Shown here: positions 50,834 to 58,943 of the stretch, one piece after another
How the letters are laid out: each line of letters opens with the position of its first letter
How positions within the stretch are numbered: position 1 is the stretch's first letter
NCBI RefSeq assembly: GCF_026627505.1
Contig: NZ_JAPNLK010000049.1
Span: forward strand, 1-64,000
Direction of reading: 5' to 3'
From: Streptomyces sp. H27-H5
GTDB lineage: Bacteria; Actinomycetota; Actinomycetes; Streptomycetales; Streptomycetaceae
DNA: 64,000 nt
The notes under the pieces: model-generated
What the model was told of the DNA's origin: nothing
Database searches by the model: none
What the model saw: only the letters and a program-made list of their open reading frames with translations
Made by a program: the position numbers and the translations under genes

Positions 50834-51189
50834 TGGCCGCCCGAACCAAGACCCACGCGAACGGCGTGGTGACCCACGGTGCCACGGAGCCCATCCTGAC
50901 CGTCCTGGACGTCCGCGGGTTCGACCTCCGCGACATGCTCCTGCTCGGCGTCAACGACAACTGCGGGGCGCTCGTCTTCTCGACCGAGGAGCGCGCCTGT
51001 GCCGCGAAGGTCGCTCTGGAGCCCGCCTACCGGGTGCAGATCCGTACCGAGCGCGGTCGCTGGTTCGCCGAGTACGACCGCAGGCAGCCCGACGGCACGG
51101 TGCCAAGTTGGATGGTCCGCACAATCACATTGCGGGACGGCACTGTCGTCATGAAGGACGGCCGATGGGTCGACGGGACGGGCGCCTGA
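50833..51189 (+). CDS. hypothetical protein
   Basis: A 118-residue mixed alpha/beta protein, MAARTKTHANGVVTHGATEP onward, with ILTVLDVRGFDLRDMLLLGV and a final beta-rich WMVRTITLRDGTVVMKDGRW. Unknown family. It overlaps the genes on both sides by one base (TGATG). Confidence 0.6.
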   Translation: MAARTKTHANGVVTHGATEPILTVLDVRGFDLRDMLLLGVNDNCGALVFSTEERACAAKVALEPAYRVQIRTERGRWFAEYDRRQPDGTVPSWMVRTITLRDGTVVMKDGRWVDGTGA

Positions 51190-51353
51190 TGGCCGCCTCC
51201 GCCCAGTCGGGCCACCCCGCCGAGCAGCCCGCCACGGCCGCCGACTGTCAGCGCGAGTACCAGGCCGCGCAGGCCCAGCGTGCCGAATCCGCCGGCGCCC
51301 AGCGTGACCAGCTCGGCTCCGCAACCGGCGCCCAGCCCCACACCAACCGCTGA
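51189..51353 (+). CDS. 54-residue Gln/Ala-rich protein
   Basis: A short polar peptide (MAASAQSGHPAEQPATAADC, then QAQRAESAGAQRDQLGS). Probably a single helix; supported mainly by the TGATG junction with the upstream gene. Confidence 0.4.
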   Translation: MAASAQSGHPAEQPATAADCQREYQAAQAQRAESAGAQRDQLGSATGAQPHTNR

Positions 51354-51382
51354 ACCCAGACCGCCAATCGAAGGGCAAGGCC

Positions 51383-51571
51383 ATGTTCACCGGAACCCCC
51401 GAAGAGCTCCACCGTCTCGAGCGGCAGGCGCAGACCATTGCCGGGCGGATCGTCACGCTGCTCGACGACCTCGACCGTCTCGGCCTCGGAGCCAGCGGCG
51501 GGCAGATCCACACCCCCGGCGGCATCATCCGCAGTCAGCCCGGCCGCGGCTGGAACGTCAGCTCCCGCTGA
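51383..51571 (+). CDS. 62-residue protein
   Basis: MFTGTPEELHRLERQAQTIA then GRIVTLLDDLDRLGLG is a helical hairpin, followed by a Gly-rich tail. Unknown function. Confidence 0.52.
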   Translation: MFTGTPEELHRLERQAQTIAGRIVTLLDDLDRLGLGASGGQIHTPGGIIRSQPGRGWNVSSR

Positions 51572-51606
51572 ACCCCACCCCCGCCTGACCAACGAGGAGC
51601 ACCGTC

Positions 51607-51828
51607 ATGCCCGAATCCACCTGGCCGGAGGGCACGCTCGCCCGATACCTGGCCGTGGGGGGCGCCAGCGTCGGCGTCCTGGAGGCCAGCGAGTGGATGC
51701 CCGAGTACGCCCTCTGTTACGGATGCGGCCGATCGAGCAGCGACGGCGGCCCGGACAGCAGCCAGCCCGACCGCTGGGCCCAGTCCCACGCCGAGACCTG
51801 CCGGGCCATGCCCCGCCCCACCGCCTGA
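51607..51828 (+). CDS. 73-residue Cys-containing protein
   Basis: MPESTWPEGTLARYLAVGGA then LCYGCGRSSSDGGPD, with a later HAETCRAM; a Cys-Cys-His-Cys set could bind zinc. It begins 35 bases after the previous stop, with AGGAG upstream. Confidence 0.55.
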   Translation: MPESTWPEGTLARYLAVGGASVGVLEASEWMPEYALCYGCGRSSSDGGPDSSQPDRWAQSHAETCRAMPRPTA

Positions 51829-51848
51829 CCAACCACCGAGGAGCACCC

Positions 51849-52046
51849 ATGTTCAGCAGGAAGAGCAGGGCCACCGCCGCCTCTGCGATCCCGTCCCACC
51901 CGGACGACAACCTCCGCCTGAAGTCCACCGGCGAACGCGTCACCATCCTCGGCCGCACGCCCGACGGGGCCGTCAAGGTCGCCCTCGTGGACAAGCCGTA
52001 TCCCTGCGAGGACATCGTCAGCGCCGACGACATCCGCCCCGCCTGA
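51849..52046 (+). CDS. 65-residue protein
   Basis: MFSRKSRATAASAIPSHPDD then LRLKSTGERVTILGRTPDGA and VKVALVDKPYPC: a small beta-barrel-like domain (KOW/SH3-like in appearance). AGGAG lies 8 bases before the ATG. Confidence 0.58.
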   Translation: MFSRKSRATAASAIPSHPDDNLRLKSTGERVTILGRTPDGAVKVALVDKPYPCEDIVSADDIRPA

Positions 52047-52067
52047 CCACCGGAAGGACCCACCGTC

Positions 52068-52220
52068 ATGACGTTCCCCTTGATCAAGACGCCGGATGAC
52101 TTCGACCTCGCGCTCGCCGAGCGGGATGCGCAGGCCGACACCATCGACCCCGTGACCGCGCTCATCGAGGCCCGCATCCAGGTCATCGACTACCGGCACA
52201 GCTACCTCGAGGCCGCGTGA
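52068..52220 (+). CDS. 50-residue acidic protein
   Basis: MTFPLIKTPDDFDLALAERD then AQADTIDPVTALIEARIQVI, a helical acidic peptide. GGAAGGA precedes the ATG and the stop overlaps the start of the DUF2637 gene (TGATG). Confidence 0.5.
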   Translation: MTFPLIKTPDDFDLALAERDAQADTIDPVTALIEARIQVIDYRHSYLEAA

Positions 52221-53311
52221 TGGCCAAGCTGACCCGGCTGATCCGTTGGATCAAGAAGCTCGACCTGTTCGCCGTCGTCGAGAAGCTCCTCACCCTCGCC
52301 GCCCTCGCCCTGGTCGCCATCAGCGTTGGCGGCCAGCTCGGCCAGATGCTGGGCCTGCGCGGCGCAGCAGCCACCACAGTCGGTTGGTCGATCGCCCTGG
52401 TGTACGACGCCCTTTGGATCGGCGCCTTGCGCATGTCCGAGGTCGCCATCCGGCAGCGGTCCCGGATCGGCATGGCGGTCATGCTCGGCTTGACCGCCGC
52501 GGCCATCGGCGTCTCCACGTTCGCCCTGTGGAAGCTTGGCCACGCCCAGGTCTTCGCCGGCGTCCCGGCCGCTGCCGCCGTCTTCATGGGGCTGCGGCTC
52601 TTCGCCGACAACATGCTGGCCGACGCCGACACAGCCAGTCGGATCGCCGATCAGTCTGCCGCCGCCCGCAACGCCCATGCTGTCGCGGCGGCCGATGCTC
52701 GGCATCTGGCCTCCGGCGCCCGCACGGATGTTCTCGCCGAGACTGCGGAGCACCTCGCCGAGATGGCTCGACAGATCGCCCGCGCTGAAGTCCTGACCGA
52801 AGCCCAGAAGAAGATCAGCAAGGCTCGCGCCAAGGCCGAAGACGTGCTTGCCGAAGCCGACAAGGAACATGGCGAGAAGGCCGCCGCCTTCCTGGCGCGA
52901 GAGCTGATCGCAGTCGGGTCACACTCCCGGGTCACACCCGAGGGTCACACCCCGCCCGAACTGGAGGGTCACACAGGGGTCACACAGGTCAGCCCGAAAA
53001 TCGAGGCCGTGACCGAGGAGCCCGTGACCCTGCCTGAACTCCCTGTCGAGCAGGTCCCCGCAGAGGGGGGCATGGATCTTTCGGAGCTGGCCGAGATCGC
53101 GAGGGTCGAGCTCCCCGAGAGGGGCGTGTCCCTGTCCGACGCGCAGCTTGAGGTGGTCCTTCGGTGGCTGCGATACGCCATGGAACCCCCTCGTTCCTAC
53201 CGGCAGGCACAGGACGCCTTCCGAAGCGCCGGCTTCAGGGCCAAGGAAGAGCGAATCCGCCGGATCTGGGGCGAGATCGAGACCCGCGAAGCCGAAGCCG
53301 TACCCGCGTAA
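52220..53311 (+). CDS. DUF2637 membrane protein with C-terminal DNA-binding-like domain
   Basis: A 363-residue protein. Four N-terminal membrane helices (about 16-44, 50-72, 80-102, 108-125) form the DUF2637 domain found in Streptomyces plasmids, AICEs and phages. A charged coiled-coil segment (about 150-230) and a variable Pro/Glu/Val linker follow. The C-terminus resembles a winged helix (SDAQLEVVLRWLRYAMEPPR then KEERIRRIWGEIE). It may couple a membrane complex to DNA or act as a spread-type protein; this is an inference from context. Confidence 0.75.
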   Translation: MAKLTRLIRWIKKLDLFAVVEKLLTLAALALVAISVGGQLGQMLGLRGAAATTVGWSIALVYDALWIGALRMSEVAIRQRSRIGMAVMLGLTAAAIGVSTFALWKLGHAQVFAGVPAAAAVFMGLRLFADNMLADADTASRIADQSAAARNAHAVAAADARHLASGARTDVLAETAEHLAEMARQIARAEVLTEAQKKISKARAKAEDVLAEADKEHGEKAAAFLARELIAVGSHSRVTPEGHTPPELEGHTGVTQVSPKIEAVTEEPVTLPELPVEQVPAEGGMDLSELAEIARVELPERGVSLSDAQLEVVLRWLRYAMEPPRSYRQAQDAFRSAGFRAKEERIRRIWGEIETREAEAVPA

Positions 53312-53409
53312 CCCGCCCCCGGCACAGCTGGCAGGGCCCAGCGGCAGAAGCCTCTGGACCTTGCCGAGACTGCCGGAAGCAGTCGACACCACGAAACCGC
53401 AGGCAGCCG

Positions 53410-53496
53410 ATGAGTGACCTGGGGAGCGGAACGTTCGCAGACCCGGCAAGCAGACCCGGCAAGCACCTGCCTCCAGTCGAAGGGATGGCGTCATGA
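53410..53496 (+). CDS. possible 28-residue peptide
   Basis: ATG at 53410 to TGA at 53496, with an ATGA overlap to the next gene. The peptide is Gly/Pro/Ser-rich and its DNA contains a tandem repeat, so this may equally be a cis-acting site rather than a gene. Confidence 0.25.
   Translation: MSDLGSGTFADPASRPGKHLPPVEGMAS
53438..53463. repeat. 13-bp perfect tandem repeat, TraB-recognition-like
   Basis: CAGACCCGGCAAG occurs twice in direct tandem. Each copy contains GACCCGGC, one base different from GACCCGGA, the 8-bp motif I recall as recognised by TraB at the clt locus of plasmid pSVH1. The position is just upstream of the transfer-type genes. Confidence 0.45.
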
Positions 53497-53678
53497 GCTC
53501 GAACTACTGGACCAAAGAGATCAAGCGCGCGGACACCACGTCCCCGAAGACCGGGGCGACACGGCGCATGGACCGCCTCCGCAGCACCCTCCGACAGGTG
53601 GACCCGGTGATCGCCAACCGGGCCTGGCAGGAAGCGGCGGACGCTCTCCAGCGCATCACGGAACGCTACACACGGTAA
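53493..53678 (+). CDS. 61-residue basic protein
   Basis: MSSNYWTKEIKRADTTSPKT then ATRRMDRLRSTLRQVDPVIA: a small basic helical protein. It starts after AAGGGATGG. Unknown. Confidence 0.55.
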   Translation: MSSNYWTKEIKRADTTSPKTGATRRMDRLRSTLRQVDPVIANRAWQEAADALQRITERYTR

Positions 53679-53729
53679 TCATTCACTCGTTCATTCACCC
53701 GGGTAGAGATGAACCGGCAGATCTGCTAC

Positions 53730-53745
53730 GCGCGCACGTGCGCGC
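53730..53745. promoter_or_regulatory. 16-bp perfect palindrome upstream of the transfer block
   Basis: GCGCGCACGTGCGCGC is a perfect palindrome centred on CACGTG. It lies 48 bases before the 357-residue gene and just downstream of an AT-richer stretch with ATTCACTCGTTCATTCAC repeats. A TAGAGAT at 53704-53710 could be a -10 box. Likely an operator for the transfer operon. Confidence 0.4.
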
Positions 53746-53793
53746 ACAGGCTGGCCGTTCACCCCTCCCCGTCGCAGAACGTGAGGGGAAGCG

Positions 53794-54867
53794 ATGGAAG
53801 TACTGATCGCCGCCTGTCTCCTGGCGTGGGCCGCAGGAGCGCAGAGCGAGCAAGCGAAGCTGGGCATCAGCCCAGCCGAGCGAGATCTGAGGCGGGAGCA
53901 CGTCCGCCACGAGAAGACCGTCCGGAAGATCGCCGAAAAGCACGGCACCCCCCCGGCGGACAGCGCTGTCGAGCCGCTCACGATCCCCGAGGCCTTCCGG
54001 TCCGGCTACCGCGGCCACACTCCGCTGGAACGCGTAGCCACCCCGGCCGGCCGTCACCTGGGGAACTGGGCCGCCAAGGGCGTGTACTGGGCCCGCGACA
54101 CCGGCCGCTCGGCCCTCAAGGAGTACCGCGAGCGCCGCAAGGCCGAAGGTGCGCCGGACCCGGCTCCGATCATCGCCCCGCCGGTCGCGCCCCCCATGCC
54201 GACGGCACCCCCAACGGTGGGCGTGCCCAGCGGAGTGGTCCTCACGAAGCCCGCAGCCCCGGCCCCACCGGCACCGGCGGGCCCGGCTCCGATCTCCCTC
54301 GTCAAGGCCCCCACGCCGGCGGCAACTGTGCTCGCACCCGCGAGCACAGCCCCCGTACCGGGACCCCGGGGACCGGAAGCGCCCACCGCACCCACAGAAA
54401 CCCTCGAGCCCACAGCCCCAGCCCAGCCTCACGAGAACGGAGTCGGACGCATGGCATCAGACGTCACCTACGAGTCGGTACTGGACGAGAGCGGCGAGCT
54501 CTCCGCCATGTGCGAGGACGACCTTCTGGCCTACGACCGAATCAGGGACCGCTGCGAACGGGAGATCGGCCGAGCCGACGAGCTCGTCGCGCAACTGCGA
54601 AGCCCCGGAATGCAGGCCTGGATCAGTCGATGCGCCGAGCAGTACCGGGTGATCCTCGCCCAGCTCGACGACCTCAAGTCCAACACGATCGCCCAGAGCG
54701 AGGCCGTAACGAAGGCCAAGGCCTCCCTCGAGTCCGGCCAGGGCTTCTACGCCGACATCGCCGCCGACATGGAGACCGTCGAGGACCGCGAGTTCTACAC
54801 CTCCGACCAAGTCGACGGCGAAGACGCCAACGCCGAGTCCGAGATCTACGAACCCCAGGGAGCCTGA
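53794..54867 (+). CDS. transfer-associated protein, unknown family
   Basis: A 357-residue protein. The N-terminal 18 residues are hydrophobic (MEVLIAACLLAWAAG), followed by a basic helical region and about 100 residues of Pro/Ala/Thr-rich low complexity (residues 125-220). The acidic helical C-terminal domain (225-357) begins DVTYESVLDESGELSAMCED. It lies two genes before the FtsK-like translocase. The layout suggests a membrane-anchored partner of the translocase (inference). Confidence 0.62.
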   Translation: MEVLIAACLLAWAAGAQSEQAKLGISPAERDLRREHVRHEKTVRKIAEKHGTPPADSAVEPLTIPEAFRSGYRGHTPLERVATPAGRHLGNWAAKGVYWARDTGRSALKEYRERRKAEGAPDPAPIIAPPVAPPMPTAPPTVGVPSGVVLTKPAAPAPPAPAGPAPISLVKAPTPAATVLAPASTAPVPGPRGPEAPTAPTETLEPTAPAQPHENGVGRMASDVTYESVLDESGELSAMCEDDLLAYDRIRDRCEREIGRADELVAQLRSPGMQAWISRCAEQYRVILAQLDDLKSNTIAQSEAVTKAKASLESGQGFYADIAADMETVEDREFYTSDQVDGEDANAESEIYEPQGA

Positions 54868-54869
54868 CC

Positions 54870-55238
54870 ATGAGCGCCACCTACGCCGGCGTCCTCGCCC
54901 GAGCCGCCGCCTACGGAGTCCGTGCAGCCCGAACCCGCGAAGCCGTCAGCCGACTGCAGACCCGCTTCAGCGACCGCGCCGACTCCGCCCGCTACCTCTC
55001 CGAGGGCATGACGCTCCTCGTGGTCGACGCGCCGACCACAACTGCCTACATGGAGGTCGCGACCCTCTCGAACGCCATGGCCGCCAACGTGGGCGAGATC
55101 GTCTCCTCCGCCGACGCCCTCTCCGTCGCAGCCCAGGGCCTCGACGACGAGACCCGCGGCCAGCACAGCCGCATGGCTGACGGAAACCGCAGCCACGACG
55201 TGGAGATGGCCGAACCGGTCTTCATCCAGCGCCGCTGA
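54870..55238 (+). CDS. small protein of the transfer block
   Basis: A 122-residue, mostly helical protein beginning MSATYAGVLARAAAYGVRAA, with DADSARYLSEG-like and MEVATLSNAMAANVGEIVSS segments. No membrane helix. It starts 2 bases after the preceding stop and lies directly upstream of the translocase gene. Confidence 0.6.
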   Translation: MSATYAGVLARAAAYGVRAARTREAVSRLQTRFSDRADSARYLSEGMTLLVVDAPTTTAYMEVATLSNAMAANVGEIVSSADALSVAAQGLDDETRGQHSRMADGNRSHDVEMAEPVFIQRR

Positions 55239-55303
55239 CGACACCACGAGGGCGGGCCACACCCATGGCCCGCCCTCCACCACCGCAGACCCGGAGAGAC
55301 CCG

Positions 55304-57832
55304 ATGGCAACCGCGACCGTACCCAAGGCCACCACCGAAGAAGCCCCCACCAAGGAGCCCAACCGGCTCCGCGCCGCCCTCGACACCCCCGGCCTGTACG
55401 CCGGAGCGGCCCTCGGCGCCGCGTCCGCGCTGCTGACCGGCGACCCGCTCCTCTACTCCGCGGTTGGCGCCGCCGGCATCACCGCGGGCTGGACCTTCCT
55501 CGGCATGAACCCCGGTCCCTGGCGATGGCTGCCCGGCCACGGCGAGCCGTGGGAGTGGATGTGCCGCTCGAGCCGCCGGGGCTACCGGCGCACCCTGCGC
55601 CGCATGCGGCGTCGTCTCTCCGCCCCGGCCGATGTTCCAGTCGTCTGGCCCGTGGACCGGCAGGCCATCGCCTGGCACACGCATCCGCAGCGTCCCGCGC
55701 TCGTCCGTCAAGTCACCGCTGACGCACGCCGGGCCCGCTGTGACGTACTCCGCCAGGCCTGGATGCAGGGCATGCCTTCCTGGGAGTCCGGCTGGTGGCG
55801 CCGCTACAGCCCGATCGAAATGGCCCTGCGCGCCGGACCGCTCACCGCTGTACCCGTCACCGGCTACCTCCACATGCCCTGGTGGGCGAACCTCCTCGTC
55901 GCCTCCGTCGCCGCGAACTGGGGCGCCTGGGTATGGACCAAGCCCACCCCCGCCCAGGCTCCGCCAGAGGAGGAGTCGGTTGCCGAGGACTGGTACCTGG
56001 CCCGCTGGGCGGAATGGATTGCCTCCGAACGGGGCCCGCTGCCCGGATCCAAACTGGTCAGCATCGACCTGGATGCAGACCGACTTACCGCAGTCATCGT
56101 TTCCACCACCGCCAGGCCCGCTGCCGGACTCGACCAGGACTCCGTGTCGATCGCGTTCGACGTCCCCCCGCGCGCCGTCAACATCCACCGGCCCGACGAC
56201 ATGGCCGCCTCCCGCGCCAAGCTCTCCGTCCGCCTCCGAGCCGTGACGTCAGGGCTTGACGAGAGCGACCTTCCTGCGGTGTGGCGGGAGTTCAGCCCCT
56301 ACCCGCAGAGCGAGCTGTACGACGCCGAGAAGACCCAGTTCGGTCGCAAGTTCAAGATCCTCCTTCCCCGGCGGGGCACCGACGTCGGACAGGTCACTGC
56401 CCGCGCCATCGCCCAAGCCCTCGACATGAAGGCCGCAGACACCCCAGGCGTCACCGCCGAAGAACGACTGCACCTGCGCGTCATCGATGCCCGCCGCATC
56501 GAGGTCAGCGACATGGCGGTCAACCCACTCGCCGGCGGTGTGAAGCTCGACCTCGACCACCTGATCATGGACGAGCAGGGCTACGTCACCATCGGTCGCG
56601 ACCTCTACGACAACCCCGCCAGGTGGCGGCTGCTCAAGTTCGACGCCAAGCGCCGCGGCCTGTCCGGCCGATCCTCGGCATCCGCAGTCCACTCGTTCGG
56701 ATCCGGCACCACCGGCGCCGGCAAGACCAGCCTCGAGGAAGACCTGCAGATCGCCCAGCGTGCCAACGGATTCGTCTCCTGGCTCGCCGACGGCAAGGGC
56801 GGCGCCGGATACGCCCCCTGGATGAACGACATCGACTGGATCCTCAAGAGCCCCCACGGAGCCATGGTCATGGCGCAAGCCGGCACCGCCGTCTCCGAGT
56901 TCCGCTACGCCGAGCAGATGAAGATGCAATGGCTCGACGAAGAGGGCTACACCGAGAGCGGCCGGTCCTTCTTCGTGCCGTTCGAACCGTTCGCCCCCAT
57001 GTCGCTGACGTGGGACGAGTTCAACGAAATGATCCTCAAAGACCCGCAGGCCGACCACGTCAAGCCGCTGCTTGGCGGCGTGTCCAGCATCGGCCGCCTC
57101 TCCCGCGCTGCCGGCGTATCGGCCCGCATCTGGCTCCAGATCCCGAACCTCGATGCCATCGGATCGAACGCCTCCGCGAACGCCATCCGCGACATGCTCC
57201 AGTCCGGGAACATCGCGCTCTTCCGAACCGCCCGCGCCGATATCGACGCCATGTCCCTCGGCTCCCGTAAACCGCAGTTCAAGCTCGCCCCGCTACCCGA
57301 GCGCTTCCCGGACGGCTCCGAGACGGGAGGGCTGTTCTACATGGCCGACGGAACGGCCCAGTACACGCAGTCTCGCGTCGCCTTCCACAGCAACCCCGCC
57401 CGCCTCAGCCGGCAGTACCCGCTGACCTCCCTGACCGACCGCGAGGCAGAGATAGCCGGCCCCGCCTACCTCCGCCGCGCCGAGTACCGCCACCTGGATG
57501 CCGAGGGCGAAGACGCCTTCCTCCGTGAACTCTCCAGGGAGGAGCAGGCCAGGAAGCCCAAGAACGCGACCGTCATCGACACCCGTCCCACACCCGCCGT
57601 CGAAGACGACGACCTCGACGACCTCGTCCCGCCCACCCGATCGCAGCTCGTATGGGATGCCGTCGACAACGGTGCCCGACGCAACAAGGCCATCGCCGCC
57701 GTCACCGGCCTCAAGCCCACCAACGTTGCCAACGCCACCAGGCGCCTGGAGCGCCTCAACAAGCTTCGCCAGGTCTCCCGCGACTGGCACACCGCTGAGC
57801 ACCTCGACAAGCCCGTACCCGCATCCCGCTGA
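55304..57832 (+). CDS. FtsK/TraB-like DNA translocase
   Basis: An 842-residue membrane ATPase. Three or four membrane helices occur before about residue 210 (GLYAGAALGAASALLTG, LLYSAVGAAGITAGWTFL, WWANLLVASVAANWGAWVW). Walker A GTTGAGKT is at 468-475, and the FtsK-like SIGRLSRAAGVSARIWLQIP motif is near 592. The C-terminal 80 residues resemble a winged helix (SQLVWDAVDNGARRNKAIAA, VTGLKPTNVANATRRLERLN), as in the FtsK gamma/TraB recognition domain. Streptomyces TraB proteins move double-stranded plasmid DNA between hyphae. Start chosen at ATG 55304 (GGAGAG 5 bases upstream) over 55265. Confidence 0.82.
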   Translation: MATATVPKATTEEAPTKEPNRLRAALDTPGLYAGAALGAASALLTGDPLLYSAVGAAGITAGWTFLGMNPGPWRWLPGHGEPWEWMCRSSRRGYRRTLRRMRRRLSAPADVPVVWPVDRQAIAWHTHPQRPALVRQVTADARRARCDVLRQAWMQGMPSWESGWWRRYSPIEMALRAGPLTAVPVTGYLHMPWWANLLVASVAANWGAWVWTKPTPAQAPPEEESVAEDWYLARWAEWIASERGPLPGSKLVSIDLDADRLTAVIVSTTARPAAGLDQDSVSIAFDVPPRAVNIHRPDDMAASRAKLSVRLRAVTSGLDESDLPAVWREFSPYPQSELYDAEKTQFGRKFKILLPRRGTDVGQVTARAIAQALDMKAADTPGVTAEERLHLRVIDARRIEVSDMAVNPLAGGVKLDLDHLIMDEQGYVTIGRDLYDNPARWRLLKFDAKRRGLSGRSSASAVHSFGSGTTGAGKTSLEEDLQIAQRANGFVSWLADGKGGAGYAPWMNDIDWILKSPHGAMVMAQAGTAVSEFRYAEQMKMQWLDEEGYTESGRSFFVPFEPFAPMSLTWDEFNEMILKDPQADHVKPLLGGVSSIGRLSRAAGVSARIWLQIPNLDAIGSNASANAIRDMLQSGNIALFRTARADIDAMSLGSRKPQFKLAPLPERFPDGSETGGLFYMADGTAQYTQSRVAFHSNPARLSRQYPLTSLTDREAEIAGPAYLRRAEYRHLDAEGEDAFLRELSREEQARKPKNATVIDTRPTPAVEDDDLDDLVPPTRSQLVWDAVDNGARRNKAIAAVTGLKPTNVANATRRLERLNKLRQVSRDWHTAEHLDKPVPASR

Positions 57833-57846
57833 ACCTGGAGCCCGTC

Positions 57847-58074
57847 ATGACTCTCACCCTCACCGCCCTGTTCCTCCTCGCCGCCATCGGCCTCGGCATC
57901 TGGTTCAAGAAGGACGCCAGCTTCCGCAAGCGCGAGTTCTTCGCCGTTTCCCTCTTCTGGATCCTCGTTGTCGCCACCCCCTGGGGCGCCGAGGGAGTCG
58001 CCAAAGTCCAGGAAGTCATCGGGACTGGCGTGAAGACCGCCAGCGACACCGTTAACTCCGTCTCCAGCAAGTAG
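57847..58074 (+). CDS. small two-segment membrane protein
   Basis: A 75-residue protein with hydrophobic segments MTLTLTALFLLAAIGLGIW and FFAVSLFWILVVATPWG, then a polar helical tail. It lies 14 bases after the translocase gene. The position is like that of spread (Spd) proteins of Streptomyces plasmids. Confidence 0.58.
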   Translation: MTLTLTALFLLAAIGLGIWFKKDASFRKREFFAVSLFWILVVATPWGAEGVAKVQEVIGTGVKTASDTVNSVSSK

Positions 58075-58080
58075 GCCACC

Positions 58081-58527
58081 GTGAACACCGAAGCCGACCG
58101 GCTCATCGCCGCCGTCAACGAGGCCCTCGCCACTCCCACCGCCTACCGCGACCCCACCCCGATCCCCGCGGTCGGCCCGACCCCGCCCGTCGCCCAGCCC
58201 GGCCGGCCCCCGATGAGCCAGCGCGCCACGGACGCCAGCGCGTTCATGCTCGCCGCCGGAGCCGCCACCGTGCCCCCGGGCCTCATCGCCATCGGGCTGC
58301 TCGTCGCATCCGACTACGCCAACCCCACCGTCATCGCCATGATCTGCGCGGCACCCGCCGTCATCGCCGTACCCGTCCTGGCCATCGCCCGACTCCTGGC
58401 CCGCGCCAAGGAGGTGATGCCCGCCGAGCAGCACAACTACTACAGCGGGCCCGTCCACCAGGAGAACCGCACGGTCAACGCCGAGACGCGCGGCCTGTTC
58501 GCCAAGACGATCAACCGCAGCAACTGA
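58081..58527 (+). CDS. membrane protein, possible spread-type protein
   Basis: A 148-residue protein with a Pro-rich N-terminus, two membrane helices (about 56-78 and 84-104: GAATVPPGLIAIGLLVAS, PTVIAMICAAPAVIAVPVLA) and a polar C-terminus. Small two-helix proteins downstream of TraB act in intramycelial plasmid spreading; here that role is only inferred from position. Confidence 0.6.
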   Translation: MNTEADRLIAAVNEALATPTAYRDPTPIPAVGPTPPVAQPGRPPMSQRATDASAFMLAAGAATVPPGLIAIGLLVASDYANPTVIAMICAAPAVIAVPVLAIARLLARAKEVMPAEQHNYYSGPVHQENRTVNAETRGLFAKTINRSN

Positions 58528-58601
58528 CCCACCGCCCGACCGACAGGCCCTCGCCACCCGCGGGGGCCTTCGTCGTGGGCGCCACAGAGCCCAACCCGTG
58601 C

Positions 58602-58630
58602 TGGACAAGGGCGATCTTTCTATGCACAAT
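58602..58630 (+). promoter_or_regulatory. promoter of the tail-gene module
   Basis: TGGACA (58602-58607) and CACAAT (58625-58630) are separated by exactly 17 bases, close to the housekeeping consensus, in a locally AT-rich stretch. Transcription would start near 58637, just ahead of a terminator-like hairpin. Confidence 0.5.
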
Positions 58631-58660
58631 CAGCAACAGCGCCATCAGTGCGCCCAAACG

Positions 58661-58684
58661 ACCCCGCCATCGAGCGGGGTTTTC
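58661..58684 (+). terminator. intrinsic terminator or attenuator
   Basis: ACCCCGC and GCGGGGT form a 7-bp stem with a CATCGA loop followed immediately by four T. It lies between the promoter and the HTH gene, so it may end read-through from the transfer operon or act as an attenuator. Confidence 0.65.
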
Positions 58685-58704
58685 GCGTTCCAGGGGGTGA
58701 GCCC

Positions 58705-58935
58705 GTGACTCTCGGACGCGAAGTCGAAGGCGTGATCTGGATGACCGTTCGCGAAGCCGCTGCATTCACGGGTCGGCGAGTCGACACCATCTACAGCTGG
58801 GAACGGCGAGGCCTCCTCACCGACCCCCGCCACGACGAACACGGGCGCCGCATCTACAGGCAGCAGCAGATCGCCGACGTCGAATTCGCCGTCCGCGAGC
58901 GAGCCAAGCGCATCCTCAACCGCCAAGCCGCATAG
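58705..58935 (+). CDS. MerR-type helix-turn-helix protein
   Basis: A 76-residue protein with WMTVREAAAFTGRRVDTIYS followed by WERRGLLTDPR and RRIYRQQQIADVEF, a MerR/HTH_17-type winged helix. It could regulate the tail module or act as an excisionase-like accessory factor. GTG at 58705 with AGGGGG 7 bases upstream. Confidence 0.75.
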   Translation: MTLGREVEGVIWMTVREAAAFTGRRVDTIYSWERRGLLTDPRHDEHGRRIYRQQQIADVEFAVRERAKRILNRQAA

Positions 58936-58943
58936 GAGGAGCC

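Noticed and set aside
53709..55238. A 509-codon + frame overlapping the 357-residue transfer-block gene
   Set aside because: Arg/Pro/Gly-rich shadow up to 54.86 kb; only its last 122 codons, starting at ATG 54870, have real coding character and are annotated separately.
55288..55295. An exact GACCCGGA 8-mer just upstream of the translocase start
   Set aside because: A GC-rich 8-mer is expected several times by chance in 64 kb of such DNA, and here it overlaps the ribosome binding site.
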